Source of the DNA: Acidovorax sp. A1169
GTDB lineage: Bacteria > Pseudomonadota > Gammaproteobacteria > Burkholderiales > Burkholderiaceae_C
DNA length: 64,000 nucleotides
Assembly: GCF_030704685.1 (NCBI RefSeq)
Contig: NZ_JAUZDX010000028.1
Coordinates: forward strand, 1-64,000
Direction: 5' to 3'
The translations under genes and the position numbers were made by a program. This document shows positions 34,901-42,613 of the stretch, piece after piece (positions within the stretch are counted from its first letter, which is position 1; each line of letters begins with the position of its first letter). Below the pieces are notes generated by a model. It saw only the letters and a program-made list of their open reading frames with translations. It was not told where the DNA came from and did no database searches.

Positions 34901-37536
34901 TGGCCATCGCGGGTGAGTTCCACGCTGAGCGCGGCACTGATGTTGCCGGCGGCGTCTCGCAGCGTGATGCTGAAGGTCTGGCGCTGCCCTTCGGCAATGG
35001 CGCTGGTGTCCAGCGTGATGGTGGTCTTGCCGCCAGCACCCACGGTCTGGCCGGTGTTCACGCCGTTGACCCAGATCTGTGCGCCCACCTCGCCCTGGAC
35101 CTCCACCTGCATCATGTTGCCGGTGGCCCAGGAGGGCGTGGTGGTCAGTGTCGGAGCGACAGGCACACCGGTGTCCACCGTGAGGGAGGCGCTGGCGGCT
35201 GCAGAGACATTGCCCGCCTTGTCGCGCACAAAGCCGTACAGCGTCTTGGGGCCATCGCTGGCGAAGGGGACGCTGGGAGGCTGGGGCCCCCAGATGCAGC
35301 TTCCCACCGTGTTGGTGTCCAGCAGGCAGTAGCCATCGGTGGCAATGCCCGAACCCGTGTCGGTACCGCTCAAGGCGGCCCCGATGGGGACATTGCGCAC
35401 GGTGCTGTAGCCTGGCAGGCTCAGCTGGGCCGTGGGCAGCGTGGTGTCATAGGTGATACCCGTGGCCTGGGCGGTGGTGGCGGGGTTGCCGGCCACATCC
35501 GTGGCATCGAACGCGAAGGTGTACACCGCGCCATCGACCAAGTTGAGCGCTGCCGCACAACCGTTGGCCCCAGCGCTCAGCGCCATCTGGCGAGCTCCAG
35601 CGTCCAGCGCCGTGCCCTGCAGCGTGCAGGTGTGGGGCGAGCCTGCGTCGGCGGGGCCCGCAGTCCGTGTCGCCGTGATTCGACCGCTGGCCACGGTCTC
35701 GCTGAGCGTGAAGCCCAGCGTGCTGCCGACCTTGAGTGCGCCGCCCGATGCCGGATTGAGGGCGGTGAATGCGGGGGCCTGGGTGTCGTAGGTGATGCCC
35801 GTGGTCGTGGTGGTGGCCGAGACGTTGCCCGCAACGTCCGTCGCGATGAAGGTCAGCGAATAGATGGCGCCTTCCACCAGCGCGGTGTTGGCGTTGCAGC
35901 CATTGGCGTTTGTGCCCAGGGCAATGCTGTGGGTGCCCGAGAGCAGGGCGCTGCCCTGCAAGGTGCAGGTATGTGCCGCCGGGTCCGCAACTCCCCCGGT
36001 GCGATTGAAGGTGACGGAGGCGCTGGCGACGTTCTCGCTCAACTGGTAGTCCAGGGTGCTGCCGTTCTTCAGGTAACCCGCGTTGGCCGGCTGAAGGCCG
36101 GACCAGGCGGGCTGGGTGCTGTCGCGTGTGATGGTCAGGGTGCTGCTGGTGAGCACGGTGGCATCCGCCCTGGTCTGGATGGCGAAAGCCTTGCTGCCAT
36201 CGGGGCTGGGAGTGTTCACGGTCACGATCCGCGTGCCGTTGGCATCGAGCGTGCCGTTGTTCACACTGTCCACCCACACCGTTGCATTGGCCGGGCCGGT
36301 CACCTTGACCTGCGTGGTGTTCTGGTTGGTATAGCCGTTCACCACCTGGGCAACACCGGTCGAGAAGCCACCGGCATGGTTGCTGTCGCCCGAGTAATCG
36401 GCGGTGATGGTGTGCACGCCCAGTGGAAGGCTGCTGGTGGTGCAGCCGGCATCGCCCTGTCCCGTCAGGGGTATGGGACCGCATCCGGTGATGGCGTCCA
36501 GTCCGGAGCGCAGGCTTGCCGTGCCGGTGGCGGAATAGAAGGGGCCTCGCACCTCCACGGCCAGTGATGCGGAAGCTCCCACCATCACGGGGGTGGTGGG
36601 CAGCACTTTGACCATCGGGTTGCCTTCCCAAACCACATTGCCGTTGCCGCCTGCGTTGTTGCTGCCGCCGTCGCTGTTGCTGCCGAGCACCAGCGTCGCG
36701 CCGCTTTCGTCCGCATTCATCAGCGCACCGCCATATGCAGTGACGCCTCCGCTGGTGGAGCCCGTGTTGCCGTTGAAGTTGGAGGTGTTGATATTGATCG
36801 TGGCCGAAGGGTGGCTGATCCAGATGGCTCCGCCGCGTTCGGCCTTGTTCGTGCTGAAGGTGCTCCCGTTCACCGTGAGCAGGCCGATGTTGCGGATCAC
36901 CCCGCCTTCGCCGCGCGCTTCGTTGCCGGTGAAGGTGCAGTTGGTGATGTTCAGCGTGCCACGATTCTCGATGGCGCCGCCGCTGGATTGGGCATAGTTG
37001 TTCGTGAAGGCGCAGTTGTTAAGTGCGACGGTGGCCCCGCTGGCAATGAACAGGGCACCGCCACTGCTCAGGCCGTCTCCCCGCACGGCATCGGGCGCGG
37101 CATTGCCGTTGAGCACGGTGAGGGCGTTCAGCGTGAGGCTGATGCCGCTGCCCGTGGGAATGTCGAATACCCGGATGCCCGATTTGGCAGAGTTGCCCCC
37201 TGAAATGCTCGTGCTGCTCTTCCCCTGGCCCGTCAAGGTCACTGAGCGCTGGATGAGCAGCGGCCCCTTGGTGGCGGTATCGAGAACGATGGCCTGGGTG
37301 CCCTGGAACTCGATGGTGTTGGGGCCTGCGTCGGCGGCGGCACAGTTGGGCGACACGCCGGAGCCTGCATTGGTATTGGCAATGGCCATGCGCAGGGTGC
37401 ATCCCGTTGAGCCGTCGCCGGCATTGGTCACCGTGACGGTGGCCGCCTGCGCCTGTCCGGTGGCGCACAGGGCCAGCGCTGCCAGGGCCAAGCCAGACCA
37501 CTGGGTCGGGCGCAAGGCATTTATCCATCGTTGCAT
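31960..37536 (-). CDS. Giant exported Ig-like repeat surface protein (1858 aa)
   Basis: A signal peptide (about 1-31, ending AQA-AT) leads into a beta-helix-like region to about residue 260 (IEFQGTQAIVLDT, INITNCTF-type turns such as LNNCAFTNNYAQSSGGAIEN). Then come many Ig-like domains of about 100 residues with endings such as ITLRDAAGNIS and TYDTT. One kind, seen four times, has a conserved Cys pair (HTCTLQG and NGC) that probably forms a disulfide. A three-domain module is tandemly duplicated at about 33,687-35,444. A Pro/Gly-rich stretch (PSSPGPTTPPAGP) precedes about 450 unrecognised residues with FecR-like character (ARLDGAGKVQSVRLG). No LPXTG, autotransporter barrel or T1SS repeat was recognised, so anchoring is unclear. 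It is the last gene of a six-gene operon. Confidence 0.88.
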   Translation of the reverse strand: MQRWINALRPTQWSGLALAALALCATGQAQAATVTVTNAGDGSTGCTLRMAIANTNAGSGVSPNCAAADAGPNTIEFQGTQAIVLDTATKGPLLIQRSVTLTGQGKSSTSISGGNSAKSGIRVFDIPTGSGISLTLNALTVLNGNAAPDAVRGDGLSSGGALFIASGATVALNNCAFTNNYAQSSGGAIENRGTLNITNCTFTGNEARGEGGVIRNIGLLTVNGSTFSTNKAERGGAIWISHPSATININTSNFNGNTGSTSGGVTAYGGALMNADESGATLVLGSNSDGGSNNAGGNGNVVWEGNPMVKVLPTTPVMVGASASLAVEVRGPFYSATGTASLRSGLDAITGCGPIPLTGQGDAGCTTSSLPLGVHTITADYSGDSNHAGGFSTGVAQVVNGYTNQNTTQVKVTGPANATVWVDSVNNGTLDANGTRIVTVNTPSPDGSKAFAIQTRADATVLTSSTLTITRDSTQPAWSGLQPANAGYLKNGSTLDYQLSENVASASVTFNRTGGVADPAAHTCTLQGSALLSGTHSIALGTNANGCNANTALVEGAIYSLTFIATDVAGNVSATTTTTGITYDTQAPAFTALNPASGGALKVGSTLGFTLSETVASGRITATRTAGPADAGSPHTCTLQGTALDAGARQMALSAGANGCAAALNLVDGAVYTFAFDATDVAGNPATTAQATGITYDTTLPTAQLSLPGYSTVRNVPIGAALSGTDTGSGIATDGYCLLDTNTVGSCIWGPQPPSVPFASDGPKTLYGFVRDKAGNVSAAASASLTVDTGVPVAPTLTTTPSWATGNMMQVEVQGEVGAQIWVNGVNTGQTVGAGGKTTITLDTSAIAEGQRQTFSITLRDAAGNISAALSVELTRDGQAPAFSAIAPVANGSIKAGSTLDFTLSEAAATARITAQRTAGTPDGASPHTCTLQGTSLAAGAHQVALTADANGCAATFNLVDGAVYAFAFEATDAAGNTSTPASVAGITYDTTVPVAQLSLPGYSTVRNVPIGAALSGTDTGSGIAIDGYCLLDTNAVGSCAWGTQPPGFLFASDGPKTLYGFVRDKAGNVSAVASATLTVDSGVPVAPTLATTPAYAIGNSTIVEVRGEVGAQVWVNGANTGLVIDGTGKVNVPLDTSGIANGNQAIYSITLRDAAGNVSTPSLDLQLARDTNAPLFSALAPASSGAIKVGSTLGFTLSKTVVSAFITATRSGGVADGASPHTCVLQGTALATGTHTVALTADANGCTAPLNLVDGAVYTFAFDAIDAASNAAVTASVTGVKYDTSAPTAPVVATPANNASGEGASLTISGTAEAGTRVEVYEGPSLLGSGTATGGNFSVTVSGLTFVVHNFTLKARDAAGNESSTTVLTYTAQVPSSPGPTTPPAGPVVTGGSVAVTPGAPITLGGSVQVTASPGSTITLNPQSGGSTITLPPAGSGGTPAPVTLVIGGQTFSIQPQPNTATVLSVVTLIGANGQPQVALVLNPSTSGDSQVTLSGTVSQGTVVALLSTTTGNLPLTALGDGAVSVTLITTPRAAAGTPQSWSVFVRTGRVALPPAANGAAAVTVYSGEVARLDGAGKVQSVRLGTVAGAGLGDPVQRGDLPAGINANVGFVRLAGVPTRTGGSTPLETLVNNGLRTVGITSSSQSSDGSVTWNLGGVSFPVVPLEVRVVPGRADGVSVADDGSIEVATAGLVTRFGPALQSLPAMGQALTALGATTVLQPNGALRVSLGTTVFHMRAQWLPMGRTGNAPGFVFSSTAGLVFTDANGVGQALQGDVADYDGLTSLLQSVLGTATSLRTGLDLQTELIVAGQRFQLVPDLALLPAGTGPAGSHWWFEGSKLFVRYPGGLVQGFAVTAR
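33687..35444 (-). repeat. Tandem copies of an 879-bp module in the giant surface protein gene
   Basis: Two adjacent stretches (about 34,566-35,444 and 33,687-34,565) encode the same 293-residue set of three Ig-like domains. Long blocks are almost identical, for example the segment coding LPGYSTVRNVPIGAALSGTD, offset exactly 879 bases. Other parts of the module have diverged. The duplication could let the protein shrink or grow by recombination. Confidence 0.85.
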
Positions 37537-37604
37537 GAAGTCAACTCCTCGGTCGGCCCCAGGGCCGGACAGCGCTTGCGCGCCTTGTGTTTTTGGACAA
37601 ATGG

Positions 37605-38114
37605 TCAGTTCGGCGAAGGGAAGATGCCCTGCAGCGCGATGATGAAATTCATGACGAGGAACGGCGAGCGGTTCTCGTGGGGCTGGGACCCGCCCACATT
37701 TGTGACGGCGCCGCTGTTTCCACCCAGCAGAACGCCTTGTCCGCCCGTGTAGGGCACGTCCACATTCGAGGCGGCCAGGTAGGCATTGTCAGGAGAGGCT
37801 TGGTTGCCCACAGCGGTGGACGCTTTGAGGGCCCCATGGCTGTGCGCGGGGAGTTCCTGCTGCGAGAGGGTGTGGGAGTCCGCTCCCCCGACCTGTCCCA
37901 GCGTGAAGCCGCCGCCGTCCATCAAGGGGCGCCGCCCCTGAAGGTTGGGAAGTGCGAAGGTGTTCTGTCCGTTGCCCCCGTACGTGGTGCCGAGCAGGGA
38001 GAACAAGGCCTGGTTCTGGTTGATCGGCAAGAATTGGCCGTTGCACAAGGCCCAGCCTTTCGGTGCGAAGCCGAAGCTGCAGATACGGATCTCGGCCAGG
38101 AAAGGTTCAGCCAT
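37605..38114 (-). CDS. Tail-collar (MdpB-like) protein, copy 3
   Basis: The product has 169 residues of the phage tail-collar/microcystin-dependent protein type: FLAEIRICSFGFAPKGWALC, NGQFLPINQNQALFSLLGTT, YGGNGQNTFALPNLQGR, PAHSHG, SQPHENRSPFLVMNFIIALQ and the end GIFPSPN. In phages this domain sits at the fibre collar; chromosomal copies occur in surface-protein clusters and their role is unknown. It has no signal peptide. It is the last of three paralogues, 68 bases before the giant gene. Confidence 0.88.
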   Translation of the reverse strand: MAEPFLAEIRICSFGFAPKGWALCNGQFLPINQNQALFSLLGTTYGGNGQNTFALPNLQGRRPLMDGGGFTLGQVGGADSHTLSQQELPAHSHGALKASTAVGNQASPDNAYLAASNVDVPYTGGQGVLLGGNSGAVTNVGGSQPHENRSPFLVMNFIIALQGIFPSPN

Positions 38115-38147
38115 GGAATACTCCGAAAATTGGGCAGGTCACAGGGG

Positions 38148-38663
38148 TCACCAGCGGGGCGGGAAAACGCCTTGCAGGGCGATGTAGAACCCCAGTGCCA
38201 GGTGGGGTGACATGTTGTTGTGGGGCGCGCCGCTGCCCGTCGATGCCAAGGCACCCGGTGCCATCGTGGTGTCCGAGGCGGCTGCGTAGAGCGACGAGCG
38301 GATGCTGGACTGGGCGAGTGGCCCATTGGGAACGTCCCGATCTCCGAGGGCAGCGACGCCGGACAGGCCGTGGGTGTGCTGCGGAATTTCAGACACCTGC
38401 AGGGCGACGGTTTCGGAACCGCCGGCCTGGCCGAGGTCATAGAGGCTGAGGCCCGGTCCCTGGCCCGCGCCCACGGGAGTGCGTCCATTGAGGTTGGGCA
38501 GCGCGAACGTGGATTGGCCGTTGCCTCCGTAGGTGGTGCCCAGCAGAGAAAATAGTGCCGTATTCTGGGAAATGGGCAATATCTGCCCGTTGCAGGCGGC
38601 CCAGCCTTTGGGGGCAAAGTTGAAAGGGAACATGCGGATTTCCGCCACAAATGGATCAGCCAT
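38148..38663 (-). CDS. Tail-collar (MdpB-like) protein, copy 2
   Basis: The product has 171 residues and is a paralogue of its two neighbours: MADPFVAEIRMFPFNFAPKG, NGQILPISQNTALFSLLGTT, YGGNGQSTFALPNLNGRTP, PQHTHG, PHNNMSPHLALGFYIALQG and the end VFPPRW, which differs from the PSPN of the other two. The three share order and length but differ in the middle segment, so they may assemble as a hetero-trimer or bind different ligands (inference). The gap to the next gene is 33 bases. Confidence 0.88.
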   Translation of the reverse strand: MADPFVAEIRMFPFNFAPKGWAACNGQILPISQNTALFSLLGTTYGGNGQSTFALPNLNGRTPVGAGQGPGLSLYDLGQAGGSETVALQVSEIPQHTHGLSGVAALGDRDVPNGPLAQSSIRSSLYAAASDTTMAPGALASTGSGAPHNNMSPHLALGFYIALQGVFPPRW

Positions 38664-38678
38664 GCAGGACCTCGATGC

Positions 38679-39179
38679 TCAGTTCGGGCTCGGGAATATC
38701 CCGAACAGGGAAATAATGAAGTTCAGCGCCAGGTAGGGAGACAGGTTGTCGTGCGGCTGGCTTCCTCCGGCGGCGGCCATAACGTCTGCCTTCAGTTGGG
38801 CATTGGCCGTGGCGCTGGAGTAGCGGAAATCCCGCGCAGGGGTAAGGCCCAGCAGCCCGCCCTGGGGCGATGCCTGGGTGCCCACACCGTAGGCCAGCGC
38901 GTGGTTGTGTGCAGGAATCTGGTTGACCGTGAGCGTCACGGTTTCCACCCCGCCTGTCTCGGCGAGGATGTAGCCGTTTCCCTGATGGACCGGGGCCCGG
39001 CTTTGCAGGTCGGGCAGCGCAAACGTGCTTTGCCCATCGCCGCCATAGGAGGTGCCAATCAACTGGAAGAGGGTTTCATACTCGGAAATCGCCTGGAGCT
39101 GGCCGTGGCAGAACGCCCAGCCCGCCGGCGCAAAGTTCCCGGCGAACATGCGGATCTCTCCAACATAGGGTTGTGCCAT
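38679..39179 (-). CDS. Tail-collar (MdpB-like) protein, copy 1
   Basis: The product has 166 residues, first of the three paralogues in transcription order. It shows YVGEIRMFAGNFAPAGWAFC, HGQLQAISEYETLFQLIGTS, YGGDGQSTFALPDLQSRAP, PAHNHAL, QPHDNLSPYLALNFIISLFG and the end IFPSPN. It starts 30 bases after the binding-protein gene, so all are one transcript. The conserved ends and variable middle suggest a trimeric fibre-head fold, known for phage collar domains; secretion would need another route because no signal peptide is seen. Confidence 0.88.
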   Translation of the reverse strand: MAQPYVGEIRMFAGNFAPAGWAFCHGQLQAISEYETLFQLIGTSYGGDGQSTFALPDLQSRAPVHQGNGYILAETGGVETVTLTVNQIPAHNHALAYGVGTQASPQGGLLGLTPARDFRYSSATANAQLKADVMAAAGGSQPHDNLSPYLALNFIISLFGIFPSPN

Positions 39180-39209
39180 GTCAGTTGCTTTCCTTGGTAT
39201 TCATGGTTT

Positions 39210-40475
39210 TCACGCGGTGAGGTAGGTGCCGGCCACGCGGCTGGTCAGGGTCTCGCATACGCCCAGGCAGGCTGCGGCACCTACGGTTGGCAATGCCATG
39301 GGCGCAGCGCCGGGGCCCTGGTGCAGGCCATGCAGGTAGATGGGGGCCACGGTTTCGCCCGTGGCCGGATCCAGGTGAATTCGCCCGCGCGGTGTCTGCA
39401 GCACGGCCGATGCCATGCCTGCTGCCAGAGCCAGCCCGCCGGCGCGGCCGCTGCTGGTGAGGGCCGCTGCGTGCATGCGCTGCGCCATCTCGTAGCCCAG
39501 CAGATGGAACGGTGTTGAACCCGACACCCCGGGAGCTGCGGTGGCGGAGTTGCCGGGAGGGACCTGCGAGGCGCGCGCAGCCCACACCTGGCCAGCCAGG
39601 GAGAAAGCCGCCATGTCTTCGGCGAGCATGCCTGCCGCCACCAGGGGCACCTGGGAGGCCATGGCCGAAGTGTTCCAGAACTGGCGAAAGGCGCTGGTGC
39701 CGGCGCCTGATGCCAAGGCATAGACGAAATCCGGTCGCGTCTGGCGCACCTGCCGGGCCAGGGCATCCAGCCGGCTGGTGCCGTCGGGTGCCGACGTGAA
39801 CATGGTGGCCTGTACCCGCCCGCCTGCCGATGCAAAGCCGCGCTCGAACGCGGGCAACTGGTCAAAGCCACTGTCTGCCGGTCCCACTGCCACCAGGGCG
39901 CGGGGCCCGAGTGCCTTTGCGGCCCAGCGGCCGGCGGCCCATGCCGCCTGCCAATAGCCCAGGCTGTTGCGAACCACCCATTCGGAGCGAGCCTGGGGCG
40001 CCAGGGCATTGGCCCCTGCATCGCCCACGAGCAGCGGCACCTGGTGCGCGGCCAGCAGGGGTTCCCACTGCGCGGCGGTGTTCGCGCACACAAATCCGGC
40101 CAGCAGGTCCACCTGCCCGCTGGCCAGCAGATGCGCCACCACGGGCTCGGCCTGGCTGGGGCGGCTGCCGTACACCACCGGGGTGAACTGCAAGGGCGAG
40201 CTGCCGGGCTGCGCCGCAAAGGCCCGAGCGCCCGCCAGCAGCTGCGCACCCAGCAGCGGATAAGGGCTTGCATCGGGCAACAGCAGGCCTACCCGCAGTG
40301 CCCTGCCCGGGCCTTGGGGCCACGCGTTCAAGGGCTGCGGCACGGCCGCTGAGGCCAGGCCCGAGCCACCCAGGGCCATGGAGACCGTCACCATGCCCGC
40401 CTGGGCCACAAAGCGGCGGCGGCCTTCCGATTCCAGGGCCTGGTGGGCCAGAGGCGCGGTTTCTTGAAATTCCAT
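39210..40475 (-). CDS. Tat-exported type I periplasmic binding protein
   Basis: The product has 421 residues from the ATG at 40475 (MEFQETAPL); an ATG at 40496 adds seven. The twin-arginine signal GRRRFVAQAGMVTVSMALGG is followed by an ASAA cleavage region at about residue 45. The rest is a LivJ-like fold: RVGLLLPDASPYPLLGAQLL, VDLLAGFVCANTAAQWEPLL, VWVVRNSLGYWQAAWAAG-type regions and DFVYALASGAG. It is not next to transporter genes but sits between a GNAT gene and three tail-collar genes, so it may serve the surface cassette, for example by periplasmic sensing or assembly (inference). Confidence 0.82.
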   Translation of the reverse strand: MEFQETAPLAHQALESEGRRRFVAQAGMVTVSMALGGSGLASAAVPQPLNAWPQGPGRALRVGLLLPDASPYPLLGAQLLAGARAFAAQPGSSPLQFTPVVYGSRPSQAEPVVAHLLASGQVDLLAGFVCANTAAQWEPLLAAHQVPLLVGDAGANALAPQARSEWVVRNSLGYWQAAWAAGRWAAKALGPRALVAVGPADSGFDQLPAFERGFASAGGRVQATMFTSAPDGTSRLDALARQVRQTRPDFVYALASGAGTSAFRQFWNTSAMASQVPLVAAGMLAEDMAAFSLAGQVWAARASQVPPGNSATAAPGVSGSTPFHLLGYEMAQRMHAAALTSSGRAGGLALAAGMASAVLQTPRGRIHLDPATGETVAPIYLHGLHQGPGAAPMALPTVGAAACLGVCETLTSRVAGTYLTA

Positions 40476-40496
40476 CGGGTTCTGTTCCTGGTTCAA

Positions 40497-41108
40497 TCAG
40501 TCCACTGTCTTGTCGTCCGCGCCACTCTTCGCGGGCTTTCGAGCCCCCCGTGGCTTTTCGTGCGGCCATTCCATGCGTTGCACCATTCCATCGTTGGCCA
40601 CGCTCGCAAAGCCGCAGCGCTCGCACAGCCGCAGCACGGGGCTGCCGCTGGCGGCCTGCAGCCCCAACCCCACGCCGGCCGCCGCAGCCTCGCGCTGCAG
40701 GCGGGCGAGCAGCTGGGTGCCAATCCCCTTGCCTCGTGCGGCAGGCAGCAGTTCCACGCTGACGAGCACCCAGCGCTCCGGGTTGCGGCATACCGCCAAC
40801 AATCCAACGGGGCTGCCCTCGCGCAGAACCACAGCACTTTCCACCGGCGGCAGGTACTGTTCGTAGCCTGCCGTGCGCAAGCGGTGCTGCAGGTTGCAAA
40901 AATCGTCGATCTGCGCTTCAGGCCAACCCATGGCCTGCAATTCGGGCTCGCGCACAGACCGGTACACCGTGCTCAAAAAGGCGGCGTCCGTCTGCGTTGC
41001 CGGGCGCAACGCAAGGGCGTGCTGGTGCTGTGCTGCCGCTGACGCTCCCACTTGCCACACCTTTCTTGCCGCCGCGTTGGCGGGCTTTGTCGGCGGCCGA
41101 TGCCGCAA
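40497..41108 (-). CDS. GNAT-family N-acetyltransferase at head of the surface cassette
   Basis: The product has up to 203 residues; the fold begins near residue 33 (LALRPATQTDAAFLSTVYRS), so a shorter start is possible. GNAT motif A is LVSVELLPAARGKGIGTQLL with the R-G-x-G-I-G loop, and motif B is SPVLRLCERCGFASV. The C-terminus is Lys/Arg-rich. It ends 21 bases before the binding protein. A GNAT beside tail-collar genes may modify one of them, for example by acetylating N-termini or lysines before export (inference). Confidence 0.82.
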   Translation of the reverse strand: MRHRPPTKPANAAARKVWQVGASAAAQHQHALALRPATQTDAAFLSTVYRSVREPELQAMGWPEAQIDDFCNLQHRLRTAGYEQYLPPVESAVVLREGSPVGLLAVCRNPERWVLVSVELLPAARGKGIGTQLLARLQREAAAAGVGLGLQAASGSPVLRLCERCGFASVANDGMVQRMEWPHEKPRGARKPAKSGADDKTVD

Positions 41109-41250
41109 GAAACCCTAAGTTACCTGCGAATATTAACGATTGCACGTAAAGTTTTACAGAATTTGCAATTGCGAGCGCTTCGACTGCGCACACCGACGCA
41201 GGTGCGCAACGCCTGGTGGGAGGCACGGCGCGCATTCCCCCGAAGGAACC

Positions 41251-41724
41251 TCAGCCCCGGTGATGGCAGGGGGCAGCAGGTGGCGGCAGGGTGTCGAGTT
41301 CGCCGCGCAATTGTTCCAGCAGCGCGAGCAGTTGCGCCTGCGTGCCTGCATCGCAGCCTTCCAGCAGCCGGGCCGACAGCGTCTGGCGCAGGCCGCGCAC
41401 CGTGTCCTGCAGGGCCTGGCCGTCCGCGCTCAGGGCCAGGATGCGGCTGCGGCCATCCTCGGGGTTGGGGTGGCTGGTGATCCAGCCGCGCTCGGCCAGT
41501 TGGGCCACCATGCGCGCCACCTGGGCCTTGTCGGCGCCGCTGTGGCGTACCAAGTCTTTCTGGGTGGCCCCGGGGTGGCGGCCGATGAAGCCCAGGGCGC
41601 GCACCTCGTTCATCGTCAGATCGGGGTGGATGGCCGCCATGGCCCGCACCATGTGTGCGCGGTACACATGCATGAGGTCGTGCATCGCTTCAAAGACATC
41701 GGCAGGGGGACGGTTGCGGTGCAT
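41251..41724 (-). CDS. MarR-family transcriptional regulator
   Basis: The product has 157 residues with the MarR winged helix: LTMNEVRALGFIGRHPGATQ, KDLVRHSGADKAQVARMVAQ and LAERGWITSHPNPEDGRSR (wing with Asp-x-Arg). It is divergent from the siderophore-interacting protein gene. Two near-identical GTTGA-type palindromes lie in the 72-base gap between the genes and are the likely binding sites, so it probably represses both genes. Confidence 0.9.
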   Translation of the reverse strand: MHRNRPPADVFEAMHDLMHVYRAHMVRAMAAIHPDLTMNEVRALGFIGRHPGATQKDLVRHSGADKAQVARMVAQLAERGWITSHPNPEDGRSRILALSADGQALQDTVRGLRQTLSARLLEGCDAGTQAQLLALLEQLRGELDTLPPPAAPCHHRG

Positions 41725-41738
41725 GGCGAAGCCAACCG

Positions 41739-41753
41739 GTTGACAAAGTCAAC
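41739..41753. promoter_or_regulatory. MarR-type operator, copy 1
   Basis: GTTGACAAAGTCAAC is a perfect 6-3-6 palindrome, 14 bases upstream of the MarR start. Confidence 0.8.
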
Positions 41754-41771
41754 TTTTTGGCGGATGATCTG

Positions 41772-41786
41772 GTTGATTAAGTCAAC
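41772..41786. promoter_or_regulatory. MarR-type operator, copy 2
   Basis: GTTGATTAAGTCAAC matches copy 1 at 13 of 15 positions and starts 33 bases after it, about three helical turns, so two dimers would sit on the same face. It lies 10 bases before the siderophore-interacting protein start. Confidence 0.78.
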
Positions 41787-41796
41787 ATTTTAGATC

Positions 41797-42603
41797 ATGA
41801 CCACAGAAGCCTCCAACCCCCTTGCCTTTACCGATCCTCTGGCCATCACCCGCGTGCTCCACACCCTCAAGGCCCGCCATGCACAAGTGCTGCGCCGCAC
41901 CGAGGTCAGCCCCGGCTTCGTACGGCTCACGCTGGGCGGGCCGGATCTGGCCGACTTCGTGAGCGCGGGCTTTGACGACCACATCAAGCTCATCCTGCCG
42001 CACCCCGGGCAGGAGCGGGCCTCGCTGCCGACGGTCCAGGATGGCCGCCCGGTGATGTCCGAGCCGCGCCCCGTGCTGCGCGACTACACCCCCGCGCACT
42101 ACGACACTGCCAAAGGCGAGCTGGACATCGAGGTGGCCCTGCATGACGCCGGCCCCGCATCGGACTGGGCCGCCGCTGCGGCCGTGGGCCACTGGGTGGG
42201 CGTGGCCGGCCCGCGCGGCAGCATGGTGGTGCCCACCGCCTTTGCCTGGCACTGGCTGCTGGGCGACGAGACCGCCGTGCCCGCCATCGTGCGCCGCCTG
42301 GCCGAGCTGCCGGCCGAAGCCTCCGCGACGGTGCGCATCCAGGTGAGCAACCCCGCCGACCAGCGGCCCCTGGCCAGCGCCGCGAAGCTGGATCTGCAGT
42401 GGGTGGCTTCGTTGCCCGAGGCGGCCCAGGCGCTGGCGATCCCCGAAGGCGATGGCTATGTCTGGGCGGCCGGCGAGCACGCCGACATGGCGGCCCTGCG
42501 CAAGGTGGTGCTGGCCAAGCCGGGCGTGAACCCCAAGCGCATGCGCATCGCGGCTTACTGGAAGAAAGGCGTGGCCGACCACCACGAAGACCTGCAGGCC
42601 TGA
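41797..42603 (+). CDS. Siderophore-interacting protein (ViuB-like ferric reductase)
   Basis: The product has 268 residues. The FAD-binding domain has RRTEVSPGFVRLTLGGPDL and RDYTPAHYD (the R-x-Y-T flavin motif); the NAD(P)H domain has VAGPRGSMVVP and WAAGEHADMAALRKVVL. Family members reduce ferric-siderophores in the cytoplasm to release iron. The palindromes just upstream suggest control by the divergent MarR protein rather than by Fur alone; no Fur box was seen. A typical length for the family. Confidence 0.9.
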   Translation: MTTEASNPLAFTDPLAITRVLHTLKARHAQVLRRTEVSPGFVRLTLGGPDLADFVSAGFDDHIKLILPHPGQERASLPTVQDGRPVMSEPRPVLRDYTPAHYDTAKGELDIEVALHDAGPASDWAAAAAVGHWVGVAGPRGSMVVPTAFAWHWLLGDETAVPAIVRRLAELPAEASATVRIQVSNPADQRPLASAAKLDLQWVASLPEAAQALAIPEGDGYVWAAGEHADMAALRKVVLAKPGVNPKRMRIAAYWKKGVADHHEDLQA

Positions 42604-42613
42604 TCCCCCACGG

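Noticed and set aside
33687..35444. Repeats in the giant gene as a CRISPR or insertion sequence
   Set aside because: The unit is 879 bp, in frame and encodes Ig-like domains; there are no terminal repeats or transposase.
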